Below, one piece after another: positions 1-10,500 of a DNA stretch of 64,000 bases. A program made the position numbers and the translations under genes. Origin of the DNA: Psococerastis gibbosa (taxonomy: Eukaryota > Arthropoda > Insecta > Psocodea > Psocidae); contig OZ020488.1 of NCBI GenBank assembly GCA_963971405.1, positions 9,551,261 through 9,615,260 on the forward strand, written 5' to 3'. The first letter of the stretch is position 1; each line of letters opens with the position of its first letter. The notes below the pieces were generated by a model. That model made no database searches and was not told where the DNA came from. It saw nothing but the letters and a program-made list of their open reading frames with translations.

Positions 1-321
1 CATCACACTATATTCTGTAAAAACACCATAACCCACGTAACAGGTACTAATCAATGAGATTGAACTACATACAATATGTATTGTACGTGCCTGTATATAG
101 TTGAATCTGAGAGGTCTTAGTAAACAGCAATAGACCATTTGAAAGAAAGAAGAAAGAAAGAAATGTATTGAAATTTATAAAATTATCAGCATACAAATGA
201 TTGATTTAGTTTCTGTGCGCACTGGAAAATCTAAGCCAGCATCCAGTGAGCAGTCTCGTTATAATGTTAATAGGTAATAGGTTAAATGTTATGTTACCTA
301 CTGTATGTACTGTACATGAAT

Positions 322-440
322 GTAAAGCAGGCGGTCCCGGGCCTTCCTAGTTGAGTGTAATAAGAGAGGGCTTTATAGCCCTAACTCCGCTAGGTTGGCT
401 TAGTAATAGAAACCATAATAAGTCCTTCTTTATTATTTAT
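322..440 (+). repeat. tRNA-derived SINE, 3' part only
   Basis: It matches the body of the SINE seen complete at 60396-60600: the GGCGGTCCCGGGCCTTCC block, then AGAGAGGGCTTTATAGCCC, then CTAGGTTGGCTTAGTA and a T-rich tail. The tRNA-like head with the B box is missing, so this is a 5'-truncated copy. Confidence 0.75.
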
Positions 441-1212
441 TAACTTTTATTATATAAAGGTAAGAAATAATGTACCTCAGTTTGAGTGGCAGTGAAAACG
501 ATGGTCTGATTTTATTAAAATTAAATTTTAATCTAATTAAATAATTTAGAGCTGTGTTTTTGTACCTACATACTACTAAAAACTTTTTCTTTTTTTACGA
601 TATATGATTTTATATTTGGCTAAAAAAGTATGTAACCTGCAGGCAGGACAAATTTGAAGAGAAATTTCACTGCTGTGAAGCCTTTCTTCCAATAATATTT
701 TCAAAAGGCCACTAACCTCGGGCCTTGCTTTACCGAGTCGTGCAGGGGGAGGAGGCTGATATATATCATTATAATGTTCTGTGATAACTTTCCATTTAAG
801 TAGAGCGTTCAACTCGTTAGGTAAATATAGGATACTGAGAACTGAGCTGACTCCTTCTAGTTCATAGCTTTAATAGGGTGAGCTTGAAATATCAAGCATA
901 TTAAAGTGTATGTTTTGAAGTCACTTCTCTATAGCTGCCTATATAGCCGGCATTTTTAATTTCTATACAAATGCGGTACATAACCAATTGTAAGAACTGG
1001 GGATAATTCTATTTAGGAGGAATGCTGTTATTCGTTCCCGCCAAATACCAAGAATATGCTTGACCAAATAGCATTGAATATATAAAACTATAATGCAAGG
1101 GCTCCAAAGTGACACGTAAAAAATATAATTAATGAACTAAATTAACAGCTACCTGTGAAACTAAATATTAATAAAAATAAAAAAGAGAAAATAAACCTAC
1201 CATTACCCTACC

Positions 1213-1252
1213 AAGCCCCCATGAATTTGAATGAGAAATTAACATGGGGGCT
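1213..1252. repeat. Short hairpin
   Basis: An 11-base inverted repeat (AAGCCCCCATG and CATGGGGGCTT) closes on an 18-base A/T-rich loop. No function is visible. Confidence 0.5.
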
Positions 1253-1807
1253 TCCTTTGTAATCCATTTACCATAGTTTTACCAATGATGGCATGGGCCA
1301 CCCAAAATTGGGGGTTGAAATTTTGAGTGAGTACAAGTACGGTACCATAAATGAAATTGATTTTTGCGAACCGGGACCCTTCCATATTACGGTGTTTGCC
1401 TTTAATATTTGCCATACTACCTTTTTAGAGAATATGGGAAAATTGAAAAGAAGGTCTACTTTTCCTACTGGAAGGTTCAAATCAAAATGTCAAATCAATG
1501 TCCCCTTTGAATGACAGAAGGTACGGTGGAAAATACATATAAATAAAATCGAGGGAAAACCTTTCCATTCCCAAGCTTCTTAACTTTTTGACATAAACTT
1601 TCTTACGCCAAAGTTGTTGACTTTTCATTTTTAGTTCCTGCCTAACATAGAGGGGACACGCAAAACTGAATTTCATTGAAAATATAACTGAAAAAAAACG
1701 TGGTACGACTACAGCAACTGAGCCTTTTACGATTTATGTTTTCCAACCCATCATTCAGTCTAACGTGTTTTCTTATTTGTACATTATTTTTATATTTAGG
1801 AATATTG

Positions 1808-2065
1808 ATATTTCTTCTTCTTCTACGTCTTCTTTTTCTTCTTATTCTTCTTCTCTTTCGTCGTTCAGTTCAGTCTGTTTTTAAATGAATTTTTTCTATT
1901 CGTACTGAACTGTTTGTGACTTGTTTTTATTTAAAAATATTTACGAATATTGATATTTCTTTGTCTTCATCGTCGTATTCTTCTTCTCCTTCTTCCTCTA
2001 CTACTATTCCTTCTTATTCACCTTCTTCATCTCTTACTTGTCCTTCTCTTTCTTCCGGTTCAACA
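1808..2065 (+). repeat. Pyrimidine-rich low-complexity tracts
   Basis: Two runs of imperfect TTC/TCT repeats lie about 100 bases apart, with ATATTTAGGAATATTGATATTTCT or a close variant before each, so the second may be a diverged duplicate of the first. Confidence 0.6.
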
Positions 2066-2378
2066 ACACTCCTCCGGTCACCTCGGTTAGCATAAACTCT
2101 TTACTTGCGAAGATTTAATTATGTGTATTTCCAGTGGATTCGTTAATGTCACAGCTGTCATCTTCACTTCATGCTTGCTTTGCACATTTTGATCGGTATG
2201 CGATCTTCTGGCATTCTTACAGCATAACCCAGCCATCTTAGACGTTGCATTTTTATAAAACGGAGTATGCCTTTTCCATCGAATAAGGCGCCCATTTCGT
2301 GCTGTTTCTTATACGCCACTCTCCGTTTCATACTGTAGGTTGATGTTTGCTTATATCTATTTATTCATTGTTTTTCAG

Positions 2379-2524
2379 CTCCGGAAGTGCAAAACCAGTC
2401 GATGTGCAGCATTCTTAGCGACATGTTTTCATTAGGGATGGTCATTTGCGCGATATTCAATCAAGGTCGACCCCTCATACAAGCCAATCATAGTGCTTCT
2501 ACACACTCAAAACAACTAGAAACG
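2379..2524 (+). CDS. SCYL2: SCYL2 exon: pseudokinase C-lobe, APE/SDMFSLG
   Basis: After an acceptor TTTTTCAG the exon begins with two bases that complete a codon, so the first residue is probably the Ala of the APE motif (subdomain VIII). About 20 residues on comes SDMFSLGMVICAIFN, equivalent to the SDMYSLG block (subdomain IX) of SCYL2 and other SCY1-like pseudokinases, then NQGRPLIQANHS. It ends QLET before a GTATGT donor in phase 0. It contributes 48 codons plus the split one. The activation-loop residues and nucleotide-binding lobe must be encoded upstream of the window. The next exon is 20.5 kb away but in matching phase. Confidence 0.87.
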
Positions 2525-2799
2525 GTATGTTTTACCAATAATTATAATAGTTATTAGTATATTAGTCTTATATACCCAGTGCCGGATTAAATATGAACCC
2601 CTGGGTCCTGGGCTAAATTGGACCCGAAATATGATTTTTTTTTTAACCTGTACTTATGTAAATGTCAACAATTTCATCAATTTTACACAATGGGTTGTAA
2701 AGATACCTAACGGTTACACATCAGTGCCACAACTTTCTAGATAGCCTTCGTCCGGAGAATTTCTTGAGTTTGTTAGAACACGTCTGAGTGTTGTCGCGG

Positions 2800-2957
2800 G
2801 ACCAAGGGGTCTGGACCCCCCCCCCCCCGAAATATCTTTTTTATGTAAACCTGTATTGTTTGAAGAAGTCATCCATTAATTCATTACTAAATTACGTTTT
2901 AAAAAAATTGGACTCCACCCCCCCCCCCCCGGAATGAACACCTGGGCACAGCCTTGG
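2800..2957. mobile_element. Degraded poly-C MITE (CAAGGC-type)
   Basis: CCAAGGGGTCTGGACC plus a poly-C run on the left and GGACTCCA, another poly-C run and CCTGGGCACAGCCTTGG on the right resemble the better-preserved MITE at 61968-62124 (same GGACC-poly C and CCTGGGCACGGCCTTG ends). The right end runs straight into a CAGA-type repeat tail. No clear target duplication. Confidence 0.45.
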
Positions 2958-3058
2958 TTCATGGGAACTAAAAACATGTAAATCCGTTAACGTCTCAGAA
3001 TCGAAAATTTCAACGATCACAATAATAGTAACATACACGTATAAATAGGAAAGCAATA
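2955..3058 (+). repeat. CAGA-type repeat, right arm only
   Basis: It carries the conserved right arm of a family seen whole at 5740-5936: GGTTCATGGGAAC, AAACATGTAAATCCGTT, TCGAAAATTTC and ATAAATAGGAAAGCAA. The microsatellite and left arm are missing. Confidence 0.7.
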
Positions 3059-3631
3059 AAAACCCAAAAAACCGTCTTTGCATGCCCATTTGCAGCATTG
3101 CTGAGTGCTGACGTGTTGACAGCAGCATTGGCTCATTGAAATGAAGTTCGTGTTGTTAACGGGCTATTGGCTTATCTTTGCCAAGGTTCATTCGATTTCC
3201 AGCTGAGCAAGTCCATTAGATGGGATTTGTGTTTGGAGAGTTGAGTTGAGGGGAGGGGGATGGAGATTCCACCCCGAATCCATGTCTCCATGCCCCCCTC
3301 CCCCCCACTCCCTCCCCAGGCCTTGTTACTCAGTTCCAATAGTATTGTACTACTGTAGGGGAAGCAGAAGATATATTGGGAGAGACCAAAATTTAGTACT
3401 CAGACATCTCTAATAAGAATTATTGTAGATCGTCGTTCTACTATAATAAAGGTATTCACAACTTGGTGTTCAATAGTTATCCTTAGTCAAGTGTGTTAAG
3501 TCGTGATAAGTTAATACTAGTGAAGAAGAAATATACGAGGTGTGGTTAGAAAATTACGCGGGTTTAGAGAGGCCCCTGAAGTAAAATGAAATTTTAAGCT
3601 GTATTCATTGCTTACTTTGTCTGTATCAGCC

Positions 3632-3780
3632 GCTAAGGCGCTTATTCTACCGACGTCAATAGTGATTATTGGCGTGATATTGACGTGGAAGCAGACATTA
3701 AAGACAGTCTAAAAATGTCTGCTACGACGTCAATACCACGTCAATAATCACTATTGACGTCGGTAGAATTAGTGCCTAAG
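3632..3780. mobile_element. Foldback MITE, near-perfect palindrome
   Basis: The two halves are reverse complements almost throughout: CTACCGACGTCAATAGTGAT on the left and ATCACTATTGACGTCGGTAG on the right, with inner arms carrying GTCTGCTACGACGTCAATA. The core resembles the centre of the GGCGGGG elements at 23998, 29316 and 44896, though the outer ends differ. It is non-coding and can fold into a long hairpin. Confidence 0.75.
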
Positions 3781-4279
3781 GTAAGCTAACCAGCGTGTTA
3801 GCTAAATGCAATTCAGGGTTGGTTAAAGACAAGTGAATTGGATCGAATGACAGCTGCCCCCATGTTTTTTTGCAACCCACCACCTGGCCATTCAAAAAAT
3901 AGTCATTTTTCACTCAATTCAACTGAAAAAGCATGAAGTTATATAGGGAGTACAATAGTTTTGATCAACAAAAATTTCAACTAAATATGTTGTTGCGACA
4001 AACGATCGGATTAAAATTCGAGGAAACACGTGTAATCTAATTCCACCACAAAACCGCCAGTGTTGTAATTTGAGCACCTAAATCCACAGTGAGAGGTAAA
4101 ATTTTCACTGTTTGTACTTTGTGACGACGCCATTCAAAACTTTCAGAGGTAAAACCCGAGTTATACAGTACCTATACAGTTGTTATTATACCATTTGCTG
4201 TGGCCGATCAAACCTTTTCTGATACGATACGATAACTACAATATATGATAAGTAAAAAAGCAAACTTGGCCCAATGTAT

Positions 4280-4590
4280 GAAATCGTTTATTTGTTATTT
4301 AATTAACTAAGGATTTGGCTCATTCAAGACTACTTCATGCATCATATTATAATAGGGTACCTATTTAAAAATTTTGATTTTGTCATTTTTTCGTAGTATC
4401 TTAGTATTTTACGTGAAAATTTGTTGTTTTTTAATTGTTATCATGTCTATGAAAAAGCTACAGTAAAAAAATTAAAAATACCCAATTATATTATGCATAA
4501 AATAGTCTTCTACAACTGAAATAAGCCAAATCTTTAATACCTTGCTTAGTTAATAAAAAAAAAGTAAGAAGCATTCAATTTCGGGCTGCC
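4280..4590. mobile_element. Long-inverted-repeat MITE (TTAATTAACTAAG type)
   Basis: The left arm (ATTTAATTAACTAAGGATTT, GACTACTTCATGCATCATAT) is mirrored on the right (AGTCTTCTACAA, CCAAATCTTTAATACC, TTGCTTAGTTAATAAA). The second copy, at 63224-63592, is better preserved, so this is a repeat family rather than a chance palindrome. Confidence 0.7.
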
Positions 4591-4756
4591 AATTTCCTGC
4601 AAGACGTACACTATTAATACAAATATTACGGAAAAAACACATAAATTATGTGACGACCGGTTTCGGTAATCTTCATTGTCAAATGAGCAGATTGCTTTAT
4701 TTTAATTTTTATCTGCTCACTTGATACAATATAATGATAATAATTCTAAACCGGTT

Positions 4757-4860
4757 TGGTTCGTGAGATCTCAAAACGTGTAAATCCGTTGATACTTAGA
4801 CATCGAAAATTTCGACCGTCACAAAGCGTTCCTTATACTTCCGTGTAAATAGGAAAGCAA
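4757..4860 (+). repeat. CAGA-type repeat, right arm only
   Basis: It contains GTGTAAATCCGTTGATA, TCGAAAATTTCGACCGTCAC, AAAGCGTTCCTTATACTT and TAAATAGGAAAGCAA, the standard right arm of the family, with no microsatellite. Confidence 0.7.
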
Positions 4861-5566
4861 TTAATACAGGACCCTATTCAAATATCAATTAATTATTTTT
4901 CCTAATTGGACAAACAGTCTCTTGCACAAATAATTTTCATTTTAAACAATAAGGGAAATGGGAGAGGCGACAATAGGGTACCTAATATAGTGAGTAAAGA
5001 AAAGGGGAAACTCGCTCTTCTCCGAAGGAAATGATGAAAGTTGAAAGAGGAAGCACCATCTTAAAAACCTTATAAACAACAGCAACCCCCACTACCCCTC
5101 ACCCCCCCCCCCCCTCTCCATGGCCTCCATCCAACAGCAGTGGGTTAATGTTTGTTAGCGAAAATGAGAAATGTTTTCCTTAAATTATTCCGTTGCCCAT
5201 AATTTGATCATTTTTTATTATAGTGAACCGTATTACTTATGCATTTGCTCATTTTCGCAGTTCTCCGGTTTTTAGCTATTTTTTTTCGAGGCCTGTTTGA
5301 AAATATGCCTTAAATTAAAAATTAAAGTACAAGTTGCCGTCCAGCATTTCTTAACGGGGAAAACGCAGAGTCGTCGAAATGGCATTTAGTCTTTGCCCCA
5401 ACTTCATATTGCACACAATTTAAGTGACATGAAAGAGCCAAAAGGTGATCCTGCCTAGAACATTTTGGGAGTTGCTATTATTAACCGACCCGCGGGTTGA
5501 TACCTACCTAAAAATTTATGTGACCCTTATCTTGTCATTATTATTATCAACTAGCGTAGTTAGGTA

Positions 5567-5690
5567 ATTACTTTTATTTTTAATTATAATAATAAATAAT
5601 AAATAATAATAAATAAATAATAAATAATAAAAAATAATAATAATTTTTTAATTACTTTACGTAATACTAATAATATTATAATAATATTAG
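5567..5690 (+). repeat. AAT/TAA microsatellite
   Basis: Imperfect AAT/AATA repeats, broken by T runs. It lies directly before a CAGA-type repeat. Confidence 0.75.
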
Positions 5691-5739
5691 AACCGGTACG
5701 AGTGAACGCGTACATTCTTTCCTATTTGTCAATGAAACT

Positions 5740-5780
5740 GGTAAAAAAATCGACCGAGTAGTTTGTCCGGAAATCAACGA

Positions 5781-5815
<35 letters not shown>

Positions 5816-5936
5816 TTTCGTAAAAACCACTTTTTTGGGTTCCTGGGACCTTAAAACATGTAAATCCGTTGAAATCTCGGAATCGAAAATTTCGACCGTA
5901 AGCTTTCCTTATACTACGTATAAATTGGAAAGCAAT
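5740..5936 (+). repeat. CAGA-type repeat, full copy
   Basis: The left arm has ATCGACCGAGTAGTTTGTCC, GGAAATCAACGAA; then (CAGA)n at about 5780-5815; then the right arm ATTTCGTAAAAACCACTTTT, GGTTCCTGGGACCTTAAAAC, GTAAATCCGTTGAAATCTCG, AATCGAAAATTTCGACCGTA, and TAAATTGGAAAGCAA. At least eight copies or part copies in either orientation occur in the window. Short frames on both strands cross it, but they look like by-products. Confidence 0.8.
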
Positions 5937-6349
5937 ATTTTTTTTTTTCATTTTTTGTTTTAATTTAAATAGATTATTTTATTTTATAGTATTACCAATA
6001 CAAAGTATAAAAATAAAGTGTTACATAAATTTTAAGTTTCGTTCGTTGGATCAGGCCTATAATAAATTCAGATAATATTCAAAATTGGCAATGGTAGTCT
6101 GGTATTTTTTTTTCCTTCCTTTTACTTTACGAACTTTCCTGGAACCGCTTTTCAGCATTAGGCTACATCAGGATTTTCGCGCCTTTTCATGTCCAGTAAT
6201 CTGGTATCTAGGGCCGTATTTTACACTAAACATAAACGTATTTCTCAGGTTTCAAATTAGGCTACAATCCTCAACATTTGCCCACCCTATATATTGACTG
6301 AACCTTGATTAAGGCTGCAATAACACCTATTGCTTCACGTAAAAGTCGC

Positions 6350-6562
6350 AGGGCAAGTATAGAGTAATGGTACGGATTCTGACTTTCACCCGAAACGATG
6401 CCGGTTCGAGTCACACACTTGATACATTTTTTGGCCATGCTTCAGAGGGCATGTAATCCAGGAGATCTCGGGCCTTTCTATTTCAGCGTACGAGAGGGTT
6501 AAATAGTCCTAACTCCCCTAGGTTGGCTTACTAATAGCAGAAAAAGTCATTATTATTTTTTA
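6350..6562 (+). repeat. tRNA-derived SINE, full length
   Basis: The head has GTAATGGTACGGATTCTGAC and the B-box-like GGTTCGAGTCACACAC of a tRNA-type RNA polymerase III promoter. The body has GGGCATGTAATCCAGG, CGGGCCTTTCTATTTCAG and CTAGGTTGGCTTACTA, followed by a T-rich tail. It is more diverged than the copy at 60396. Confidence 0.75.
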
Positions 6563-6947
6563 AAGTAGTATTAACTATTTATACTTCCTTTGTAAGCAGA
6601 AGGCAGAAAAAAATACATAAAATTAAATGGAAAATCTGTTTTCTGTATTACGACATTAATTCAACAACATGCGACGAAGCGGACAAAAAATATAAAGTTC
6701 CCTAAATATTTCGTCTGCAGACAGTATATTTGTTTTACTGTCTAGGGCAGACTTGTGTGTGATAATGTTTCAACAACAGATGTTTTCTTTTTCGTTTGAA
6801 ATTTGCATGCTCAAGAATCCTCGTAAAACGGGCCAGCCAATTATTTTACGGCTTAAGACTGACTAAACAAAAAATATTTTTAATTCCACTTTAGAAGTAG
6901 GTACTCATCTTACATACAGTATATATGGCGTCAGGTTGGCAGAAACT

Positions 6948-6952
6948 AGGAG
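6948..6952. repeat. Left target-site duplication of the BEL/Pao element
   Basis: AGGAG abuts the left LTR and is repeated exactly at 13257-13261 next to the right LTR. Five bases is a usual duplication length for BEL/Pao integrases. Confidence 0.88.
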
Positions 6953-7240
6953 TAGTGTGGATTATTAATCTCTCCTCAGACGTTTGCCTTACCTTTATTA
7001 ACGGTGCGGTCGATTAGATGGTCTGGGCGCCCAGCTTCGTAGACTATCTTGCTGTTTAACTCTAGGCGCACGACGGAGTAGAGATTTTGTTACCAGTTAT
7101 ACCAGACTAAAACTAGATGAATTAATAATGTGAGAGAACAGAGGGAATATCCGAACGAACTACGTGGGAGTAAAATGGCGACTGACCAGAGCTGTGCTGC
7201 CTCTTGCTGTTTCATGTTGTAACGTGTTTTGTTACAACTA
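6953..7240 (-). repeat. 3' LTR of the BEL/Pao element
   Basis: The 288-bp repeat starts TAGTGTGGATTATTAATCTC and ends GTTACAACTA on the + strand. The ends form a short inverted repeat (TAGT and ACTA) rather than the usual TG and CA. By orientation this is the downstream LTR. It matches 12969-13256 base for base as far as I could compare by eye. Confidence 0.92.
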
Positions 7241-7254
7241 ACCTCCCCCCTTAA
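7241..7254 (-). promoter_or_regulatory. Polypurine tract of the BEL/Pao element
   Basis: On the minus strand AAGGGGGGAGGT lies directly against the 3' LTR, the position where plus-strand DNA synthesis is primed in LTR elements. Confidence 0.75.
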
Positions 7255-7351
7255 ATGGAGGGTAAAACTGGCAAACCAAAATATACAATATAAATAATAT
7301 AAGAAAAATGTAACTCATTAATCTGCAATCTTTTTCGAATGCAGAGTTATT

Positions 7352-7579
7352 TTATTCTACAAGTACATTGGGACGGGGTACGAGAACGATAGATCGTAGT
7401 GCCCGTTTAATGACTCCACTTCGAGTCTTAATGTCTATGGTTCTAGCCACATTGTTTGCGTCTGGGTAGAGCTTTTCAACTATTCCTAAGCCCCAATAGC
7501 CTGGGACTGAAAACTTCCCTGTTAGGGATGGAATCCAAACGAGATCGCCTACCTTGACATTAGCGTTATTACCTTTCGG
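7352..7579 (-). pseudogene. C-terminal end of BEL Pol, beyond an in-frame TGA
   Basis: The frame of the gag-pol protein stays open past its TGA (7580-7582) for another 75 codons, to a TAA at 7352-7354. The residues include KVGDLVWIPSLTGKF and GYWGLGIVEKLYPDANN, typical of the DUF5641-like domain that closes BEL/Pao integrases. A single base change could account for the stop. Whether the truncated protein works is unknown. Confidence 0.8.
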
Positions 7580-10500
7580 TCATTTAAGCTTTTGCATATA
7601 CGTGTTTAATACTTCACGACGGAAGGTTTTCCAGAATATTTGGATAATAGCTCTTAGTTTGTAAAATCTTTTACGCAAGGGCATGGGTTCATCGTTCACC
7701 AAAATGGGTGCTGAATTGAGATGACCTCCAGTCAACATATGACTAGGTGACAATATTAATGCAGGGTCTGTAGTGTCGAACAGAGTTGGGCCTATGTAGG
7801 GCCGACTGTTGACCAGTCCTTCAACATTAATAAACAGTGTTATAAGATCTTGTAGGTGTAATGGTTCTACAAGTAAGTGTTTTAAAACATTCTTTGCGAC
7901 TTTTATGAGGGGCTCGTAACCTCCCATCCAAGGAGCCGCAACAGGTATTGTAGTGAACTTTATAGAACGCGTAGCTAAAGCTGATAGAATTTCATCCTGA
8001 TTATCATTTAGAAATTTCGCACATTCGGACATGAATTTCCCTCCCGCCATCAGATTTGTACCATGGTCGGATCTGATTTCGCAAGGAAGCGACCTACGAG
8101 AGGTGAATCTGGTGACACTGTCGAGGAAATCCTCCATGGTCATTGAACACAGATGTTCAATGTGCACACACCGTGTTGCATCGCACAGGAAAATGATACC
8201 CCAAACTTTCATGTTTGCCTGTGGGTTTTTCCTGCCAGAACTGCGCAGTCCTGGTATTACGTGGTAAGGTCCGAAGCAGTCTATCGAAACTGTACCTCGA
8301 AACGGAAAACAGGGAGTTAGTCGGGACCTGGGAAGATCCGCTTGTATTGGAGATGGGCGTACAGGATTCAGTTTAGCGCACGTAAAACAACGGTAGATAA
8401 CAGAACGCATTATTGATCGTACAGAGATTATCCAAAACTTTTGTTTTAGAAGGCAGGTACTGAGATTTGTACCACTGTGACCCGATTGAGCGTGATATAG
8501 TCGGCACAATAATACGGCTAAATGACACTTGGGGAGTATCATTGGGTGCCTGGTTTCGTATGGTAAACTAGCTAACTGCAGCCGACCGGCCACTCGTAAT
8601 ATCTGATGTTTACCAATGAACGGTGTAAGTTTCGCAAACTTATCAGTGGGTGGTTTCCCTTTGTTTATTCGCGAAAGTTCATCGGGAAAACTGTGTTCCT
8701 GTTGAATTTTCACTATAGTGTGGGTAGCAAGATTGAGCTCGTCTACTGTGAGAGACGATTTTATGCGTTCAGATTTCGTTTTTCGACAATTTGAGATGAA
8801 TCGTAATACATAAGCAGTAGTTCTTTGTAAAATAGAAAATTTTGAAAACTTTTCTATCAGATTTGTAAAAATATTCATATCTGGTGATTGGGTTAATTTC
8901 AAGGAAATTAAACTATCCGGTTTTAAACCGGGCAGATTTTTGCAGTCGCTTGGGGAAAATGGAGGGGGTGGAAAGTTTTCCCTCAGAATGCTAGGCCCTG
9001 AAAACCATAGCGAATTTTCCAGCAATTGCGATGGGTATAGACCTCTGGTGCAAAGGTCGCTTGCATTTTCAGAGGTGGTACAGTAGTGGAACGATACTGG
9101 AACTGTCGATTGAGACACAATTTCCATAATTCGAGAAACGCGGTTAGCATTGAATATTTTCAATTTTTGTACAGGTACGTGAACGTATGAAAGTGCTATT
9201 TTGGAATCTGAGAATATACAAATATTTTGAATTTGGATAGGCAATTGACCGTCAATGAACCATTTTATTAATTTTGCTCCAAGTTCAATGCTTGATAACT
9301 CCAATTCGGGCATAGTACGAATTATTTTCTGGGGGCAGAGCTTACTTTTGGCTATTAGTAAGTTACTATGAAACGATCCTTCGGGGGATTTCGATGTGAG
9401 ATAGGCAACTGATGAGTATCCTTTTTGGCTACTGTCACACATTATAGATAACCAATGGGTAGATGATTGGTTGGTAATGCAGCGAGGGATTCTGATTTTC
9501 GACAACATAGGCATTTCATTAGTAAATGTTAACCATTGTGACTTGTACGGTTCTGGAACTTCATCGTCCCACCCCGTGTTGGGAAAATTGCCCCATAGAG
9601 ATTGAATTAAAGTTTTCATAAAAAACACACATGGGTGCAAGAGGCCCATAGTATCATGCGTGCGAGCTAAGTAACTCGTGCATGACCTACGTGTTACAGT
9701 ACCAGTAAATGGTTGAAATTCGAACTTGAAAATGTCAGTCTCGGGGTTCCAAAGAATACCTAAAACCGGAACTGGCATAGTAGACTTAGAAAGATTTACG
9801 TCGGAAGAGATCGAACCTAAGTCTGAATCTGGAAGACCGTTAAGGGCTTCTGGATGTGAGCTTATAAATTTGCATAAGTGAAAATTCCCTTTTTTAAGAA
9901 TTTTAATCAGTTGATCTCGAATTTTGGTGCACGACTGAACAGAATCGCATGAATATACGAGGTCATCAATAAATCGGTTTTTATTTAAAAATGACGTAGT
10001 AATGGGAAATTCTTTTTCATTTTCCAGAGAAAGTTGCTTTACACAACGTAGTGCAATATATGGGCTACAAGTAAGACCATAGCAGAGGTGATTTAACTTG
10101 CTTTCAGTTACTGAACCGTCAGGGGAAGCCTGACCGTTCTCGTCGAGACGTGTCAAAATGTGAATTTTTTCAGAATCCGAAGGGCGAAGTCGAATACTTC
10201 GATAAAACGTCTTGATATCGCACATGAGGCATACAGTAGATAATCTACAGGCTATCAGAACATAATTTATGTCTCTCTGCAGTTTCGGACCTGTATGTAG
10301 AATGGAATTTAAATGTAAATTATTGCCAGGAGCAGTTAGAGTAGGTACAAAGACAAGCTTTGGTTTCCCGCTTGATTTCTTAAAAACAATCTTTTGGTTT
10401 AGTAAGTACTGCGACGTAACATGAGAACGCGAGATTTCATTTTTATTAAGGTAATCTTGTAATGTCTCTTTATAAGTAGCGTAATGCTCATGATTTTTTA

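Larger units (their letters stand above)
1..2378. other. Upstream intron of SCYL2 (no exon found)
   Basis: The exon at 2379 starts inside a codon and inside the kinase domain, so this stretch should be intron and the earlier exons should lie before base 1. It holds a SINE tail (322-440), a small hairpin (1213-1252) and pyrimidine-rich low-complexity DNA (1808-2065). The short open frames here have no recognisable protein and no convincing splice sites. I see no other gene. Confidence 0.6.

Noticed and set aside
2379..2524. Fragment of a generic active protein kinase
   Set aside because: The residues after APE (SDMFSLGMVICAIFN, NQGRPLIQ) and all following exons fit the SCY1-like pseudokinase family better.
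2577..2700. hAT-like element starting CAGTGCCGGATTAA
   Set aside because: A left end is suggestive, as at 31368 and 46989, but no matching right end or target duplication was found.
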